DNA of 60,519 nt, from contig NZ_AXBG01000027.1 in the NCBI RefSeq assembly GCF_000473225.1, forward strand, positions 1 to 60,519. Reading direction: 5' to 3'. Below the pieces are notes generated by a model, which made no database searches, was not told the origin of the DNA, and saw only the letters and a list, made by a program, of their open reading frames with translations. Source of the stretch: Sedimentitalea nanhaiensis DSM 24252. GTDB taxonomy: Bacteria; Pseudomonadota; Alphaproteobacteria; Rhodobacterales; Rhodobacteraceae. Shown in pieces: positions 45,361 through 56,397 of this stretch (the stretch's first letter is position 1; each line of letters starts with the position of its first letter). The position numbers were made by a program, and so were the translations under genes.

Positions 45361-47190
45361 ATGTCTAAAACCAGTTTTTTCGTGCTGCAAGGTCTCGCAT
45401 GGCCTGATCATCTGATCTCCTCCGAACGCGATCTGTTTTTCAAACTAAGCGACGGAGCGGCATTTTCCCAAGAACGTCATGAGATAGTATGCCCTCGCCA
45501 AGCGCTGGCACGGTTCGACACTTACGCTAATCTGTTCAATATCGGAAAGTGGCGTCGACACTGCGATCTGCGCGATCTCTCCCTGTCATTGACAGGCGAT
45601 GGTGAGTTCGAACTGGTGATCTTTCTTGTTTCCCCAGAACGGTCTTGGGGACGCGTTTATAATGACATCGTCACCCTACAGCCTGGCGAGGATTTTGTTG
45701 CCGATATTCAAAATATCCCCAACTTTCCCGACACAGGACTGCTATTTTTTGAGCTACGCAGTCTTTCAACTCGAGGCGTGATTCAGGATGCGTCTTGGCA
45801 GACACGGCAGCCCCCGGTACGTACGCCAGAACTCATGCTTTCCATCACGACCTTCCGCCGAGAAGCTGCCGTCCAAGAGGCGGTGGCGCGGTTCGAGGCA
45901 TTCCTTAAAACGACCCCCCACTCTCGGCACATCCATCTGACCGTAGTCGATAACGGCAACAGTGCAAAAATCACCAACACGCAGCATGTTACTGTATTGC
46001 CGAATGAGAATTTAGGCGGTTCCGGCGGGTTCGCGCGAGGACTGCTTGAGGCGAAGCACCGTGAGGCGAGCCATTGCCTGTTCATGGATGATGATGCTGC
46101 GGTCCAAATGATAGCGATCGACCGCACTTGGATTTTTTTAGCCTATGCGACAGACAGTAAAACTGCTGTTGCCGGTGCGGTTGCCAACTCCCAACACAAA
46201 TGGAAAGTCTGGGAAAATGGTGCGCTTTTCGACCATGTTTGTCAGCCACAGCAAATGGATGTGGACCTGCGTGACGCTTCACAGCTCTTTGCAATGGAAT
46301 TCGCCAGCACCCAGGAAAAACCGCGCAATTTCTATGCTGGATGGTGGTATTTTGCTTTTCCCGTCGCACATGTTAAAAATATGCCATTCCCATTTTTCGT
46401 ACGTGGCGACGATGTCAGTTTCAGCCTGGCAAACGAATTTCGAATTGTTACCTTGCCTGGGGTAATGTCCTTTCAGGATGAAGATTTCTCAACAAAAGAG
46501 TCTCCCCTTACCGTCTATCTCGACCTGCGCAGCCATCTGGCCCACCACCTTTCTTTGCCTGAGATGGAGATCGGTCGGAAAGGGATACTGAAAATCATGG
46601 CGAGGTTCTGGATGCGCAGCTTTCTGGCCTGTCATTATGAAACGCTGGAAGCTGTTCATCTGGCCCATCGTGATGTTCTTGCTGGCCCTGAGTTCTTCCG
46701 CGAAAATGCCGATCTCTCCACCCGGCGCAAGGAAATTGGAGACCTGACTAGGATAGAACGCCCGAAAACGTTCCAGGATACGAATGCGTTAAAAGCACGT
46801 TCACGGGCCTGGATTCCTGCGTCTCGCCTTTTGCCACGGTTCATGATGAAGGTAACCCTTAACGGTCACCTGCTCCCCGGTTTTAGGTATGTTTCCAACA
46901 GGATCGTATTGCCAGATCAAAAGCGAGGGCAGATACGTCCGATATGGGGTGCTTCGGAAATCTCATACATCTCGGCAGACGGCGCGCGCAGCTATACGGT
47001 CCATCACCACAAGGGGAAAGCCTGGCAGACGACCAAGGCCATTTTAGGAGATATGCTCCAAATGTGGCGCGGTTATGAGGCTACGCAAGAAAAATGGCGC
47101 AAAGGATACGATAGCTTGACGGCCCAGAGTTTCTGGGAAAACCGTCTCAATGTATCCCCGGGCGGCGAGGCAGATACACGAGAGGGATAG
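45361..47190 (+). CDS. GlfT2-like galactofuranosyltransferase
   Basis: 609 aa, close to the 637 aa of mycobacterial GlfT2 and with the same plan: an N-terminal beta-sandwich (residues about 1-150, LFNIGKWRRHCDLRDLSLSL), a GT-A domain (ELMLSITTFRREAAVQEAVA; LTVVDNGNSAKI; NENLGGSGGFARGL; LFMDDDA near residue 242; FFVRGDDVSFSL), and a helical C-terminus. It likely polymerises or adds galactofuranose from UDP-Galf, supplied by glf 640 bases downstream on the same strand. Base composition is lower in GC than in neighbouring EPS genes and IS3 scraps lie just upstream, pointing to separate acquisition. The ATG at 45361 is preferred to a TTG at 45334. Confidence 0.82.
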   Translation: MSKTSFFVLQGLAWPDHLISSERDLFFKLSDGAAFSQERHEIVCPRQALARFDTYANLFNIGKWRRHCDLRDLSLSLTGDGEFELVIFLVSPERSWGRVYNDIVTLQPGEDFVADIQNIPNFPDTGLLFFELRSLSTRGVIQDASWQTRQPPVRTPELMLSITTFRREAAVQEAVARFEAFLKTTPHSRHIHLTVVDNGNSAKITNTQHVTVLPNENLGGSGGFARGLLEAKHREASHCLFMDDDAAVQMIAIDRTWIFLAYATDSKTAVAGAVANSQHKWKVWENGALFDHVCQPQQMDVDLRDASQLFAMEFASTQEKPRNFYAGWWYFAFPVAHVKNMPFPFFVRGDDVSFSLANEFRIVTLPGVMSFQDEDFSTKESPLTVYLDLRSHLAHHLSLPEMEIGRKGILKIMARFWMRSFLACHYETLEAVHLAHRDVLAGPEFFRENADLSTRRKEIGDLTRIERPKTFQDTNALKARSRAWIPASRLLPRFMMKVTLNGHLLPGFRYVSNRIVLPDQKRGQIRPIWGASEISYISADGARSYTVHHHKGKAWQTTKAILGDMLQMWRGYEATQEKWRKGYDSLTAQSFWENRLNVSPGGEADTREG

Positions 47191-47404
47191 CGACCCGGGC
47201 GGTATCGGCAACCAACCTGCGCTGTGCTCCCCGCCAATGATGCCAGTCGCGCCACCTGGTTCGCAGAAACCCGCTCACCCTGATTACGTAGGAGAGTGTT
47301 GCTAAGTACGGGGCAATTGGATTTCGGCTGTGATGTTACCAATGGTTTTGGATGTCAGAAGTTCCAGAATTTTGTCAGTTGAAAGTCCGTCTTTTGGGGA
47401 TCAG

Positions 47405-48978
<1,574 letters not shown>

Positions 48979-49015
48979 AGCGTTTGCGCCCCCATCGTCC
49001 GTCATGGAGAAGAGA

Positions 49016-49444
49016 ATGAGCACCCAGCCCATCCGCCCCTTTCACCTGGCCTTTCCGGTCGACGATCTCGAGGCCGCGCGCGGTTTTTACACCGGGCTTC
49101 TGGGCTGCGGCGAGGGGCGCAGCTCGGAGGCCTGGATCGATTTCGATTTCTTCGGCCATCAGATCGTGGCGCATCTGGCCCCCGAAGAGCTGGGCGAAAC
49201 CGCAACCAGCGCGGTGGACGGCCACGGCGTGCCCTGCCGCCATTTCGGCCTGGTGATGGATATGGACGACTGGCAGCAGACCGCGGACCGGCTGACCGAG
49301 GCGGGGGTCGCGTTCGTGATCGCGCCCTATGTGCGTTTCAAGGGCGAACCGGGCGAGCAGGCGACGATGTTCTTCAACGATCCGGCCGGCAATGCCATCG
49401 AGCTCAAGGCCTTCCGCGACATGGATCAACTGTTCGCCAAATAA
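49016..49444 (+). CDS. VOC-family protein (glyoxalase/dioxygenase superfamily)
   Basis: 142 aa with two beta-alpha-beta-beta-beta modules: [20 protein letters not shown] (first metal His), [11 protein letters not shown], then [20 protein letters not shown] and [16 protein letters not shown] (Glu). Metal residues H, H and E are conserved, so it should be an active lyase or dioxygenase, but the substrate is unknown. GGAGAAGAG precedes the ATG. It follows glf closely and converges with the glycosyltransferase at 49478. Confidence 0.8.
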   Translation: MSTQPIRPFHLAFPVDDLEAARGFYTGLLGCGEGRSSEAWIDFDFFGHQIVAHLAPEELGETATSAVDGHGVPCRHFGLVMDMDDWQQTADRLTEAGVAFVIAPYVRFKGEPGEQATMFFNDPAGNAIELKAFRDMDQLFAK

Positions 49445-49477
49445 CCGCCGGCCGCCCCCCGGCTGGATCGGGCTGCA

Positions 49478-50443
49478 TCAGGGCGGGTCCGCCTGTAACA
49501 GGGCCGCGATATCGGCCCGCAATCCGGGGCGGGTGTCGTCGATCGCGCTGCGCAGCGCCGGGTTGGCGGGGGCGTTCAGAAAGGCCTGCGCCCGATCCGC
49601 GAAACCGGGGCGCAGCTCGGGGTGCAGGTGGTCGTGAATCCAGCCCAGCAGCCCGACGGTAAAGCGGGCAAAGGGCAGGGGGTCAACGCCGGTTGTCGAT
49701 ATCTCGTCGGCGATCGCCGTCAGCGGCTCGAACACCCGCAAGCGGTCGGGCCCCAGCGCATTGGTCAGCCGGTTGCCGCCGGGGGTGACGAAATGGATCG
49801 CCGCGATACGGTCGCTGGCCAGGATCCGGCGGGCATTCAGAAAGCTGCGCCAGTGCAGCTCGATATCTTCGTGCACCGGGATCCGGGAACAGCGGATGCC
49901 ATGATCGCGCAGAAAACCGGTGCGGTAGATCTTGTTCCAGGGATAGTTGGCGGTCTGCACCAGCTGCGCCGCGGCTGCGGGTCCGACCGGGGTCAGCGCG
50001 CCGATATCGCTGCCGGCGGCGCGCCACAGGGCGCGGTCGTGGGGATCGGGCCCCCAGTAATTTTCCTGTTCGCTGCGGCTGTCGTGATGGCGGAAGATGC
50101 AGAAATCGAAATCCTGCCCCTCCAGATCGGCCAGCAGCAGCGGCAGTTCGCGGGTCGGCAGGTCGTCCGCATCCAGATACAGCAGATAGTCGGTCTGCAC
50201 CTGCGCCAGCGCGGCATTGCGCGCGGCACCGGCCCCCAGGGCGCTGTCATGGCGCAGCAGGGTCAGACGCTCGGGCGGCAGCCCGGCGGCGGCGCAGAGA
50301 TCGCCCTGTTGCAGGGGCTGCTCCGAGCCGTCGTCCACCACCACGATGCGGGTTGCGCATCTCAGTTCGCCCAGCAGGGCCAGCAGCGGGTCGCGGTCAT
50401 TGTGCACCGGGATCGCGACGGTCAGATCCAGCGCCGCGCTCAT
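49478..50443 (-). CDS. Glycosyltransferase family 2
   Basis: 321 aa. LTVAIPVHNDRDPLLALLGE, RIVVVDDGSEQPL and GAARNAALAQVQTDYLLYLD lead to the DXD region LDADDLPTREL. NKIYRTGFLRDHGIRCSRIP and PVHEDIELHWRSF are in the second half, as in many EPS GT2 enzymes. It overlaps the start of its upstream neighbour (the small unknown protein) by 4 bases, so they form a two-gene unit. Donor unknown. Confidence 0.83.
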   Translation of the reverse strand: MSAALDLTVAIPVHNDRDPLLALLGELRCATRIVVVDDGSEQPLQQGDLCAAAGLPPERLTLLRHDSALGAGAARNAALAQVQTDYLLYLDADDLPTRELPLLLADLEGQDFDFCIFRHHDSRSEQENYWGPDPHDRALWRAAGSDIGALTPVGPAAAAQLVQTANYPWNKIYRTGFLRDHGIRCSRIPVHEDIELHWRSFLNARRILASDRIAAIHFVTPGGNRLTNALGPDRLRVFEPLTAIADEISTTGVDPLPFARFTVGLLGWIHDHLHPELRPGFADRAQAFLNAPANPALRSAIDDTRPGLRADIAALLQADPP

Positions 50444-50940
50444 GCGGTGAACACCCGCAGGTCATGCAGGTGCCAGCACAGGCTGACGGTGGGCAGGAAC
50501 AGCACCAGCTCGCGCCAGGGGGCCAGCGGCGGCACCCGGCGCCGGGTCGGCAGGTGCAGCGCATCCACATGCGCCACCGGGTCGGTGCGGGTCAGGATGT
50601 GGCGGTCAAAGAAGGCGTCGGAAAATCCGCCCTCCGGCCCCCCCGAGCGCAGGCAGGGGTGGATGACATGGGCCTGGGGCGCAACCCCGGTGCAGGCGAA
50701 GCCGAAATAGGTCAGCGGGGTCAGATCGGGCAGATCCAGCGTCAGGTGCAGCGCGATCCAGTCGCCGCGCCCCGCCGTGGCGATGTCCAGCTCCAGCAGC
50801 CGCCCGGCGGGCGAGCGCCAGCTGCCGCGCGCGCCCAGGGCAGGGTCGGCCAGCAGGGCAAGACCGGGCGCGAATTCTGTCCGGTCGGTGATCTCGCCGA
50901 CGATGAGGTCGTCGCGCAGCGCGGCAAGGGCAGGGGACAT
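50440..50940 (-). CDS. Small protein of unknown family, paralogue of the protein at 7629-8153
   Basis: 166 aa, no signal peptide. Residues about 60-165 follow the pattern seen in the 7629-8153 protein: GDWIALHLTLDLPDLTPLTY, an F-x-C/A-G step, VIHPCLRSG, FSDAFFDRHI, a short linker, then LVLFLPTVSLCWHLHDLRVF. I do not recognise the family; it resembles a beta-sandwich and could bind or modify a carbohydrate. Translational coupling to the GT2 at 49478 (ATGA overlap) suggests it assists that enzyme. Confidence 0.6.
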   Translation of the reverse strand: MSPALAALRDDLIVGEITDRTEFAPGLALLADPALGARGSWRSPAGRLLELDIATAGRGDWIALHLTLDLPDLTPLTYFGFACTGVAPQAHVIHPCLRSGGPEGGFSDAFFDRHILTRTDPVAHVDALHLPTRRRVPPLAPWRELVLFLPTVSLCWHLHDLRVFTA

Positions 50941-51074
50941 GGCTGGAGGCCTGGGTTGCTGTCAGTTGTCTCTAGGTGGACCATGACATGGGCATCGTCC
51001 AGAATTTTCCCGTTGGGGTTCCGTCCGGAACGATATCTCCTCCCGGATGTTGAGAGCTCATTTAAACGCAGGGA

Positions 51075-51124
51075 GTTACTGGCCGTGAGAGCGGCCAGTA
51101 ACCCAATTTGTTTGAGAAATTGGG
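51075..51124. promoter_or_regulatory. Two adjacent hairpins upstream of the RTX glycosidase
   Basis: GTTACTGGCC / GGCCAGTAAC (51075-51084 and 51093-51102, 8-base loop) and CCCAATTT / AAATTGGG (51102-51109 and 51117-51124, 7-base loop) sit side by side about 115 bases before the glycosidase ATG. They could be operators, a leader structure, or a terminator pair. The flanking 300 bases (50941-51240) otherwise hold no gene and are AT-richer than the surroundings. Confidence 0.4.
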
Positions 51125-51240
51125 GGAAAATGCAGTTAAAATGGAGTGAGATATACACCCTCGCGCCACATTTATCTCCCAATCTTACCACGCTGCTAAG
51201 GCCAATTCATCTTAAGTTGATCTTTGGGTGATGCAGGAAA

Positions 51241-53322
51241 ATGGTGGCTTCGGGAAAATTCGCTGTCGAAAATCAGGCGGAGATCAAATCCAGTGTGATC
51301 GTTGCCGAGGATCATTTCGGATCCAATGTGGTCACGAGCTACGATGAAGATTTCTCAAACGCCGAATCTCTCATGAGTTCGCTTACGCAAGAGATCGGCA
51401 TCCAGACGCTTCGCTATCCCGGTGGTGCCGTGACTGAGTTGCTGTTCGACATGACAGACCCAAACGCAACGGTGTCCCATGTCAATCCGGAAGAAGCCCT
51501 CCTGCCAATGGATGCGTTCTTTCAGGAGGCGGCGGCCAAGGACATGGACGTATCCATGGTCTTGCCGACCCGGATGGCTTTCGGGGAAAATGCTGCGGAC
51601 GCGATGATCGATGGCTCCTATGGCCAGAGAGAAGACATCGATCCAGGGTACTTGGAAAATCTGCTGGCGTTCGTGGTAACGGTTGTTGAGGAGGCCAAAA
51701 AATACGGCGTGACCCTGGCCGGCTTTGAACTCGGAAACGAATTCTGGGCCAGCGGACAAATGACCGCAGCGGAATATGGTCGCGTGGTGGGAGGCGTAAC
51801 CCCAGCGCTACAAGAAAAATTGGCGGCGCTTGGCGAGCCGGATGTTGATGTCATCGTCCAGACCCATTCCTCTGCATCGCGCCTGTATTCCCCAAAGGAC
51901 GACATCACGGTCTATGTCGGGACCAAGCACGGCATGTCCTGGGCCTTCACAGAAGGAGATATCCAGAAACAATATGGCGGTGTGCCGCCCGACGGTTGGG
52001 TAAAAACCACCGTGGCGGGTCAAGGTACGGCCTATAAGCAGTTGTTCCAGATGGCGGAGGAAATCAACAAGTTCGCCGATGCGCCGGATGCGATTGATGG
52101 GCTTGTGCAGCACTATTATCAAAGCTCGGGCTTTGCAGGCGTGGATCAGAGCCATGATTTCTTCTTTTCACAGTTTGGTAGGTTGGAGGAGATTCTCGAT
52201 CGCTCGGAAACCGCCGAACCGATGGAATTCCATGTCTCGGAATGGAACACGAATGCACGAAATGCCGAGCAGAACAGAGGTTCGCAACATGCCTCAATGA
52301 TGGTCGAAAACTTTTTCGAAATCGTCACTAACGGCATCCAGTCCGCTCATATTTGGCCGCTCACCTTCGATACCACACAGGCGATAACCCTGCTTTCCAC
52401 GGACGGAAATACAGTGACGCTGTCTGGCGAAATGTTTCGACTGATGTCTGATAGCTTGGTTGGCCTGACCCCGGTTCTGGATTGGGCAGAAGAGGGGATA
52501 CTTGACGTTCATGGTTTCGCAGACGAACATCGTAGCGTGTTCTTCGTTTCGGAAAGAAGCGGTTCCGACCAAGAGAACCTTTCTCTGACCTTTTCCGATT
52601 TGCCCTTGCCAGAGCACTTCTTCGTCACGGGAACTGAATTGTGGGACAATGGTGCGGGCGGTGCGGACCCACGCGCGAAGGCCGCTGTTCTGTACACGGA
52701 CGGGAAGACCGGGTCATTTGGTTCCCTGGATTTCGACATACATGCGTGGGCAAATCTCAGGATTGAAATAACTGAAGTCGGGTCGACGGCAGACCATGTC
52801 GTTGGTCGTGGTGGTGATGACACCATCATGGGCTTTGGCGGTGATGATATCCTTGAGGGCGGCACTGGCAACGACCGCATCTATGGCGGGAGTCACGACG
52901 ATACACTCTATGGCGGCGACGGCAATGATCGCGTCTGGGGCGGCTGGGGGCGGGACAAGGTCTATCTGGGCAATGGGGATGATGTGTTTTTTGACCGTGC
53001 GCAGGGCGGCTTTGCGGGCGTGGATACGGTGTTCGGCGGCAACGGCAACGACACCTTTCACGATGGCGGCGGCAATGACGTATACCATGGCGAGGCCGGT
53101 GCGGATCTGTTTGTCTTTTCATCCGGACACGGCAGTGACACGATCACCGATTTCACTCCGGGCCAGGACAACATCCGGCTCGATATCCCTGATCTGGAAC
53201 TAGCCGACCTTGTGATCATGGCCAAGGATCAGGGGACATTAATTGACACTGGGGAGGGCACAGTATTCCTGACCGGTCTGGATCCGACGGATATTATGGT
53301 CGACAGCTTCTTGTTCTTGTAG
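51241..53322 (+). CDS. Secreted glycoside hydrolase (clan GH-A-like) with RTX repeats
   Basis: 693 aa. Residues 1-400 look like a clan GH-A TIM barrel related to GH51-type arabinofuranosidases: IQTLRYPGGAVTELLFDMTD, FELGNEFWASGQM (acid/base Glu, about residue 166) and MEFHVSEWNTNAR (nucleophile Glu, about residue 331). Residues 400-510 are a beta-sandwich. From about 520 there are RTX nonapeptides (GGDDTIMGFGGDDILEGGTG and following) that bind calcium, then the C-terminal tail typical of type I secretion substrates. No N-terminal signal peptide is present, as expected of that route, and no TolC/HlyBD genes lie here. It likely cuts a matrix or algal polysaccharide. Codon use differs from flanking genes. 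The ATG at 51241 is the only good start. Confidence 0.8.
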   Translation: MVASGKFAVENQAEIKSSVIVAEDHFGSNVVTSYDEDFSNAESLMSSLTQEIGIQTLRYPGGAVTELLFDMTDPNATVSHVNPEEALLPMDAFFQEAAAKDMDVSMVLPTRMAFGENAADAMIDGSYGQREDIDPGYLENLLAFVVTVVEEAKKYGVTLAGFELGNEFWASGQMTAAEYGRVVGGVTPALQEKLAALGEPDVDVIVQTHSSASRLYSPKDDITVYVGTKHGMSWAFTEGDIQKQYGGVPPDGWVKTTVAGQGTAYKQLFQMAEEINKFADAPDAIDGLVQHYYQSSGFAGVDQSHDFFFSQFGRLEEILDRSETAEPMEFHVSEWNTNARNAEQNRGSQHASMMVENFFEIVTNGIQSAHIWPLTFDTTQAITLLSTDGNTVTLSGEMFRLMSDSLVGLTPVLDWAEEGILDVHGFADEHRSVFFVSERSGSDQENLSLTFSDLPLPEHFFVTGTELWDNGAGGADPRAKAAVLYTDGKTGSFGSLDFDIHAWANLRIEITEVGSTADHVVGRGGDDTIMGFGGDDILEGGTGNDRIYGGSHDDTLYGGDGNDRVWGGWGRDKVYLGNGDDVFFDRAQGGFAGVDTVFGGNGNDTFHDGGGNDVYHGEAGADLFVFSSGHGSDTITDFTPGQDNIRLDIPDLELADLVIMAKDQGTLIDTGEGTVFLTGLDPTDIMVDSFLFL

Positions 53323-53808
53323 TTGTGAAGCAAAGCTCCGCGGTTCCTAGGTGTTTGATACCACGGTTTGATGGTGCGATCCTTTCGCAGGAATAGAAGG
53401 AAGCCATATGGGATAAGTTCGTCACGGGAGCGCCACGCACTGTTCCCCAGCAGGCGATTTGCAAGACAAATCTGCCGGGAGGGCACGTACGCCGTCAGAG
53501 CTGCAATACAGCGATCCACTGCCCGGCAGGGCATTGCGCAGCAATGTCCCGTGTATGGACGCCCCCGGGGTTGCAAGCGGCTTCTTTGACTTTGGCAACA
53601 GCACTGCGGTCGAGTTCCTTCGTGTATCCGGCCTCTGGTTGCGACCTTCAACGTCGCGGGCCCTCATGGTGAGTTCGAGGAACAGGTCCAAAACGAGAGG
53701 CCGTAGTATAAGCTACTCGGGACATTACTGGTTTTCCCATTCCTGATCTCGTCGACGCTTTGCCATGACCTCCGTTCAGAACCACCGCACCCCAGCCTGC
53801 CTTCGCAC
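53323..53808. other. Gene-free stretch between glycosidase and IS110
   Basis: 486 bases with no open frame I can support. It may hold the left end of the IS110 and remnants beyond recognition. Confidence 0.4.
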
Positions 53809-54834
53809 TCAGGCGTTGGCAGGGGTCTCGTAGACGCCGCCATGAACCATGATCGCCCATGCCATCCGCGCCATCTTGTTTGCCAGCGCAACTGCAACCA
53901 GCATTTTAGGTTTGCGAGCCAACATACGGGCCAGCCACGACCCATCTGGCGCGCCGCCGCGCTTTTGTGCGGCTTGGATCGCGGACATGGCACCGATGAT
54001 CAGCAAACGCCGCAGGTCGCGCTGACCCATTTTTGATATCTTGCCCAGCCTTGTTTTACCGCCCGTAGAATGCTGGCGTGGTGCCAGCCCGACCCAGGCT
54101 GCGAAGTCGCGCCCCTTGCTGAACATTTCTGGCGGTGCAGCCAGCACGGCAATCGATACCGCCGTCACCGGGCCGATCCCCGGCATGGTCATCAATCTGC
54201 GTGCAACATCATTGTGCTGGGCAACCTGGCGGAGCTGTCGTGTCAGAGCATCAATGCGATCGCCTAGCCCGGCGATGAGATCGAAGAATATCTGGCAAAG
54301 GCCGATGACTTCAGGTGGCAAGTGGTCTGCATTCTCAGCCACAGCTCTTTCCAATCGAGGCAGATGCTGAGGGCCTTTCGGCGCGACAATTCCATGCTCA
54401 GCCAAATGCCCGCGCAATGCGTTGATTGTCTGGGTGCGTTGCCCGGTCAACAGGTCGCGGGTCTTGAGTACCATCGACTGCCCTTGCTGCTCGGTGGTCT
54501 TGGCCGCCACAAAACGCATGGTCGGCCGCGACGCTGCTTCAGCGATAGCTTCGGCATCATTCGCATCGTTCTTTTGCCGCTTCACATAGGGTTTGACGTA
54601 TTGCGGGGCGATCAGCCTGACATCGTGACCAAGTCTGGAAAGCTCCCGGCTCCAGTGATGCGCCCCCGCGCAAGCTTCCAAAGCGATGATGCAGGGCTCA
54701 ACCTGATCAAAAAACTCCAACACACGACCGCGCGGCAGCGCCTTGCTAAAAACCTTCGATCCGTCTTTGGCGCAGCCATGTGCGTGAAACGAATTCTTGG
54801 CAATATCCAATCCTACAATGCTAACCTTTTTCAT
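53809..54834 (-). CDS. IS110/IS1111-family transposase, intact
   Basis: 341 aa. The DEDD N-terminal domain (VSIVGLDIAKNSFHAHGCAK with D; ALEACAGAHHWSREL with E; PYVKRQKNDANDAEAIAEAA with D) and the C-terminal transposase_20 domain (MTMPGIGPVTAVSIAVL, DFAAWVGLAPRQHSTGGKTR with the catalytic Ser region) are complete. Members do not make simple terminal repeats or target duplications, so ends are not assigned. Related to the scrap at 10249-10332 and more distantly to the broken copy at 38170. Confidence 0.9.
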   Translation of the reverse strand: MKKVSIVGLDIAKNSFHAHGCAKDGSKVFSKALPRGRVLEFFDQVEPCIIALEACAGAHHWSRELSRLGHDVRLIAPQYVKPYVKRQKNDANDAEAIAEAASRPTMRFVAAKTTEQQGQSMVLKTRDLLTGQRTQTINALRGHLAEHGIVAPKGPQHLPRLERAVAENADHLPPEVIGLCQIFFDLIAGLGDRIDALTRQLRQVAQHNDVARRLMTMPGIGPVTAVSIAVLAAPPEMFSKGRDFAAWVGLAPRQHSTGGKTRLGKISKMGQRDLRRLLIIGAMSAIQAAQKRGGAPDGSWLARMLARKPKMLVAVALANKMARMAWAIMVHGGVYETPANA

Positions 54835-54898
54835 GGGCGCTTCCTCCTAGTAGCACGTTTCGACACCGCTACCTTGGCACAACGATGCCGTGAGGGGG

Positions 54899-55018
54899 CG
54901 TCCACACCATCAAGAGGGGCACTTCGCTCGCGCAGCTGAGCAAGGAGTTGGGCATCAATCCCAAAACCGTCGCGAAGTGGCGTAAGCGTGCGACGGTCGA
55001 AGATTTGAAGACCGCCGC
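54899..55018 (+). pseudogene. IS481-family transposase N-terminal fragment
   Basis: TIKRGTSLAQLSKELGINPK then TVAKWRKRATVEDLK is the helix-turn-helix start of IS481 transposases. The frame then loses the family. The catalytic core is missing; a C-terminal piece is at 39299-39548. The rest of 54835-55291 shows no gene I can support, including the promoter region of the fucosyltransferase operon. Confidence 0.6.
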
Positions 55019-55291
55019 TTCTGCCACCCTCAGCTTCAACCGGTGCACCTCGACCTGCCGGCAGACCTCGGCCAGAAAATTGTCGTAAACTCGGGGCCGG
55101 TGTCGTGTTTGTTGTGAAAGGCGCAGTTTCACATACACGCCCAATGTGAGGAACCCCAAGCCCTCCCGAATATTGAAAGGGCGGAACGGATGGGGCCGGA
55201 AAGGGTAAGCCAGTCCTGACTGACCGAGCCGAAGTTTCCAATCAGACGCAAACTACCCTAAACCGACCCTGAAATGAGACAGGCAACGGCA

Positions 55292-56395
55292 ATGATCAGG
55301 GTCTTCATGGCCGGGTGCGATATCAACCGGTCGCCATTGAGTTATCGCGCTCTGGCCCCGCTGTTTGAGGGGGCCGTCGAACGGGTCGCGCGCCCCGAAC
55401 AGGCGGATCTCTATCTGTTCACCCGCGGTCTGGGGATCAGGGATGCGCCGCGCGATCTGGTGATGGACTGGCGCGCGCGCCGCCGCCCCGTGGTGCTGTT
55501 GTCGGAAGAACCGTTCTGGGACACCACCTGCACCCGCCGCCCGCTGGAGCGCGATATCGTCATCGACACCGCGTTTGGCGCCCTGCCGGTGGTGCAGCTC
55601 AATCATCACACCTCGGCGATTTTCCGCTTTGCGCGCATTCCCTATTACCTGCTGACCAACAACCGTTTCGTGAATGCCTATCGCTGGCGCTTTGCGCGCA
55701 ACGCGGCCCGTGGGGCAGGGCACTGGAAACGCGCCTTTGCCGACAGGGCGGTGGATCTGACGTTCATGTTCGAGCGCCGCATGGGCGCGCCGTATGACGG
55801 GCGCTGGCCGGCAGGGGACACCATTGCGCTGTGCGACTGGCGCAGCCGGATGGCGCTGGCCTGCGACACCGGCGCGGTCGAGCGGCTGGGGCAGAGCTGG
55901 CAGGGCGGGATCAGCCGGTTTCAGCTGAACAACTGGCATTTCGACAAGCTGATGCGGCTGGACGATCACTGTCGCAGCATGGGGGCGATCGAGAACACCC
56001 ATCAGCCCGGATATCTGACGGAAAAGCTGTTTGATGCCTTTGCCTGCGGGGCGCGGCCGCTGTATGTCGCCGGCCCCGGGCATCGGGTGCACGATCTGGG
56101 CCTGCCGCCGGCCGCGTGGCTGAACCTGTATGGGCTGAGCCCGCAAGAGGCCGCGGCCCGTGCCGCCGTGCCGTTTGTGGACGACGGGTTCCGCGATGCC
56201 TATCACGCGGCACAGGTGCGGCTGGCGGCGCTGTTTGGCGACACCGGGGCGCTGCTGGCCGAGCGCACCCGCCTGCGGGCGGCGCTGCTGGCCGAGTTGC
56301 AGGGCGTTCTGGACCGGGCGGCGGCCCTGCCGGGGGGCGATCCGTCTTGTGACCCAGGGCAATCCGCCGTATCGAAGGGCACCAGCACGAGGTGA
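55292..56395 (+). CDS. GT10-family fucosyltransferase-like protein
   Basis: 367 aa. The C-terminal half holds [20 protein letters not shown] then [10 protein letters not shown], which matches the GT10 signature (F/I-E-N-S/T-x3-Y-x-T-E-K-x-x-x-A-x-x-x-G). It should use GDP-fucose from ManC, Gmd and Fcl; Gmd is next door. I chose the ATG at 55292 (MIRVFMAG); one at 55274 is equally open. It ends 3 bases before the Gmd ATG at 56398 and starts the operon GT10-gmd-frameshifted gene-methyltransferase-sulfotransferase. Confidence 0.82.
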   Translation: MIRVFMAGCDINRSPLSYRALAPLFEGAVERVARPEQADLYLFTRGLGIRDAPRDLVMDWRARRRPVVLLSEEPFWDTTCTRRPLERDIVIDTAFGALPVVQLNHHTSAIFRFARIPYYLLTNNRFVNAYRWRFARNAARGAGHWKRAFADRAVDLTFMFERRMGAPYDGRWPAGDTIALCDWRSRMALACDTGAVERLGQSWQGGISRFQLNNWHFDKLMRLDDHCRSMGAIENTHQPGYLTEKLFDAFACGARPLYVAGPGHRVHDLGLPPAAWLNLYGLSPQEAAARAAVPFVDDGFRDAYHAAQVRLAALFGDTGALLAERTRLRAALLAELQGVLDRAAALPGGDPSCDPGQSAVSKGTSTR

Positions 56396-56397
56396 GC

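Noticed and set aside
54869..55159. Minus-strand frame near the IS481 scrap
   Set aside because: Runs antisense to the IS481 fragment and has no recognisable domain.
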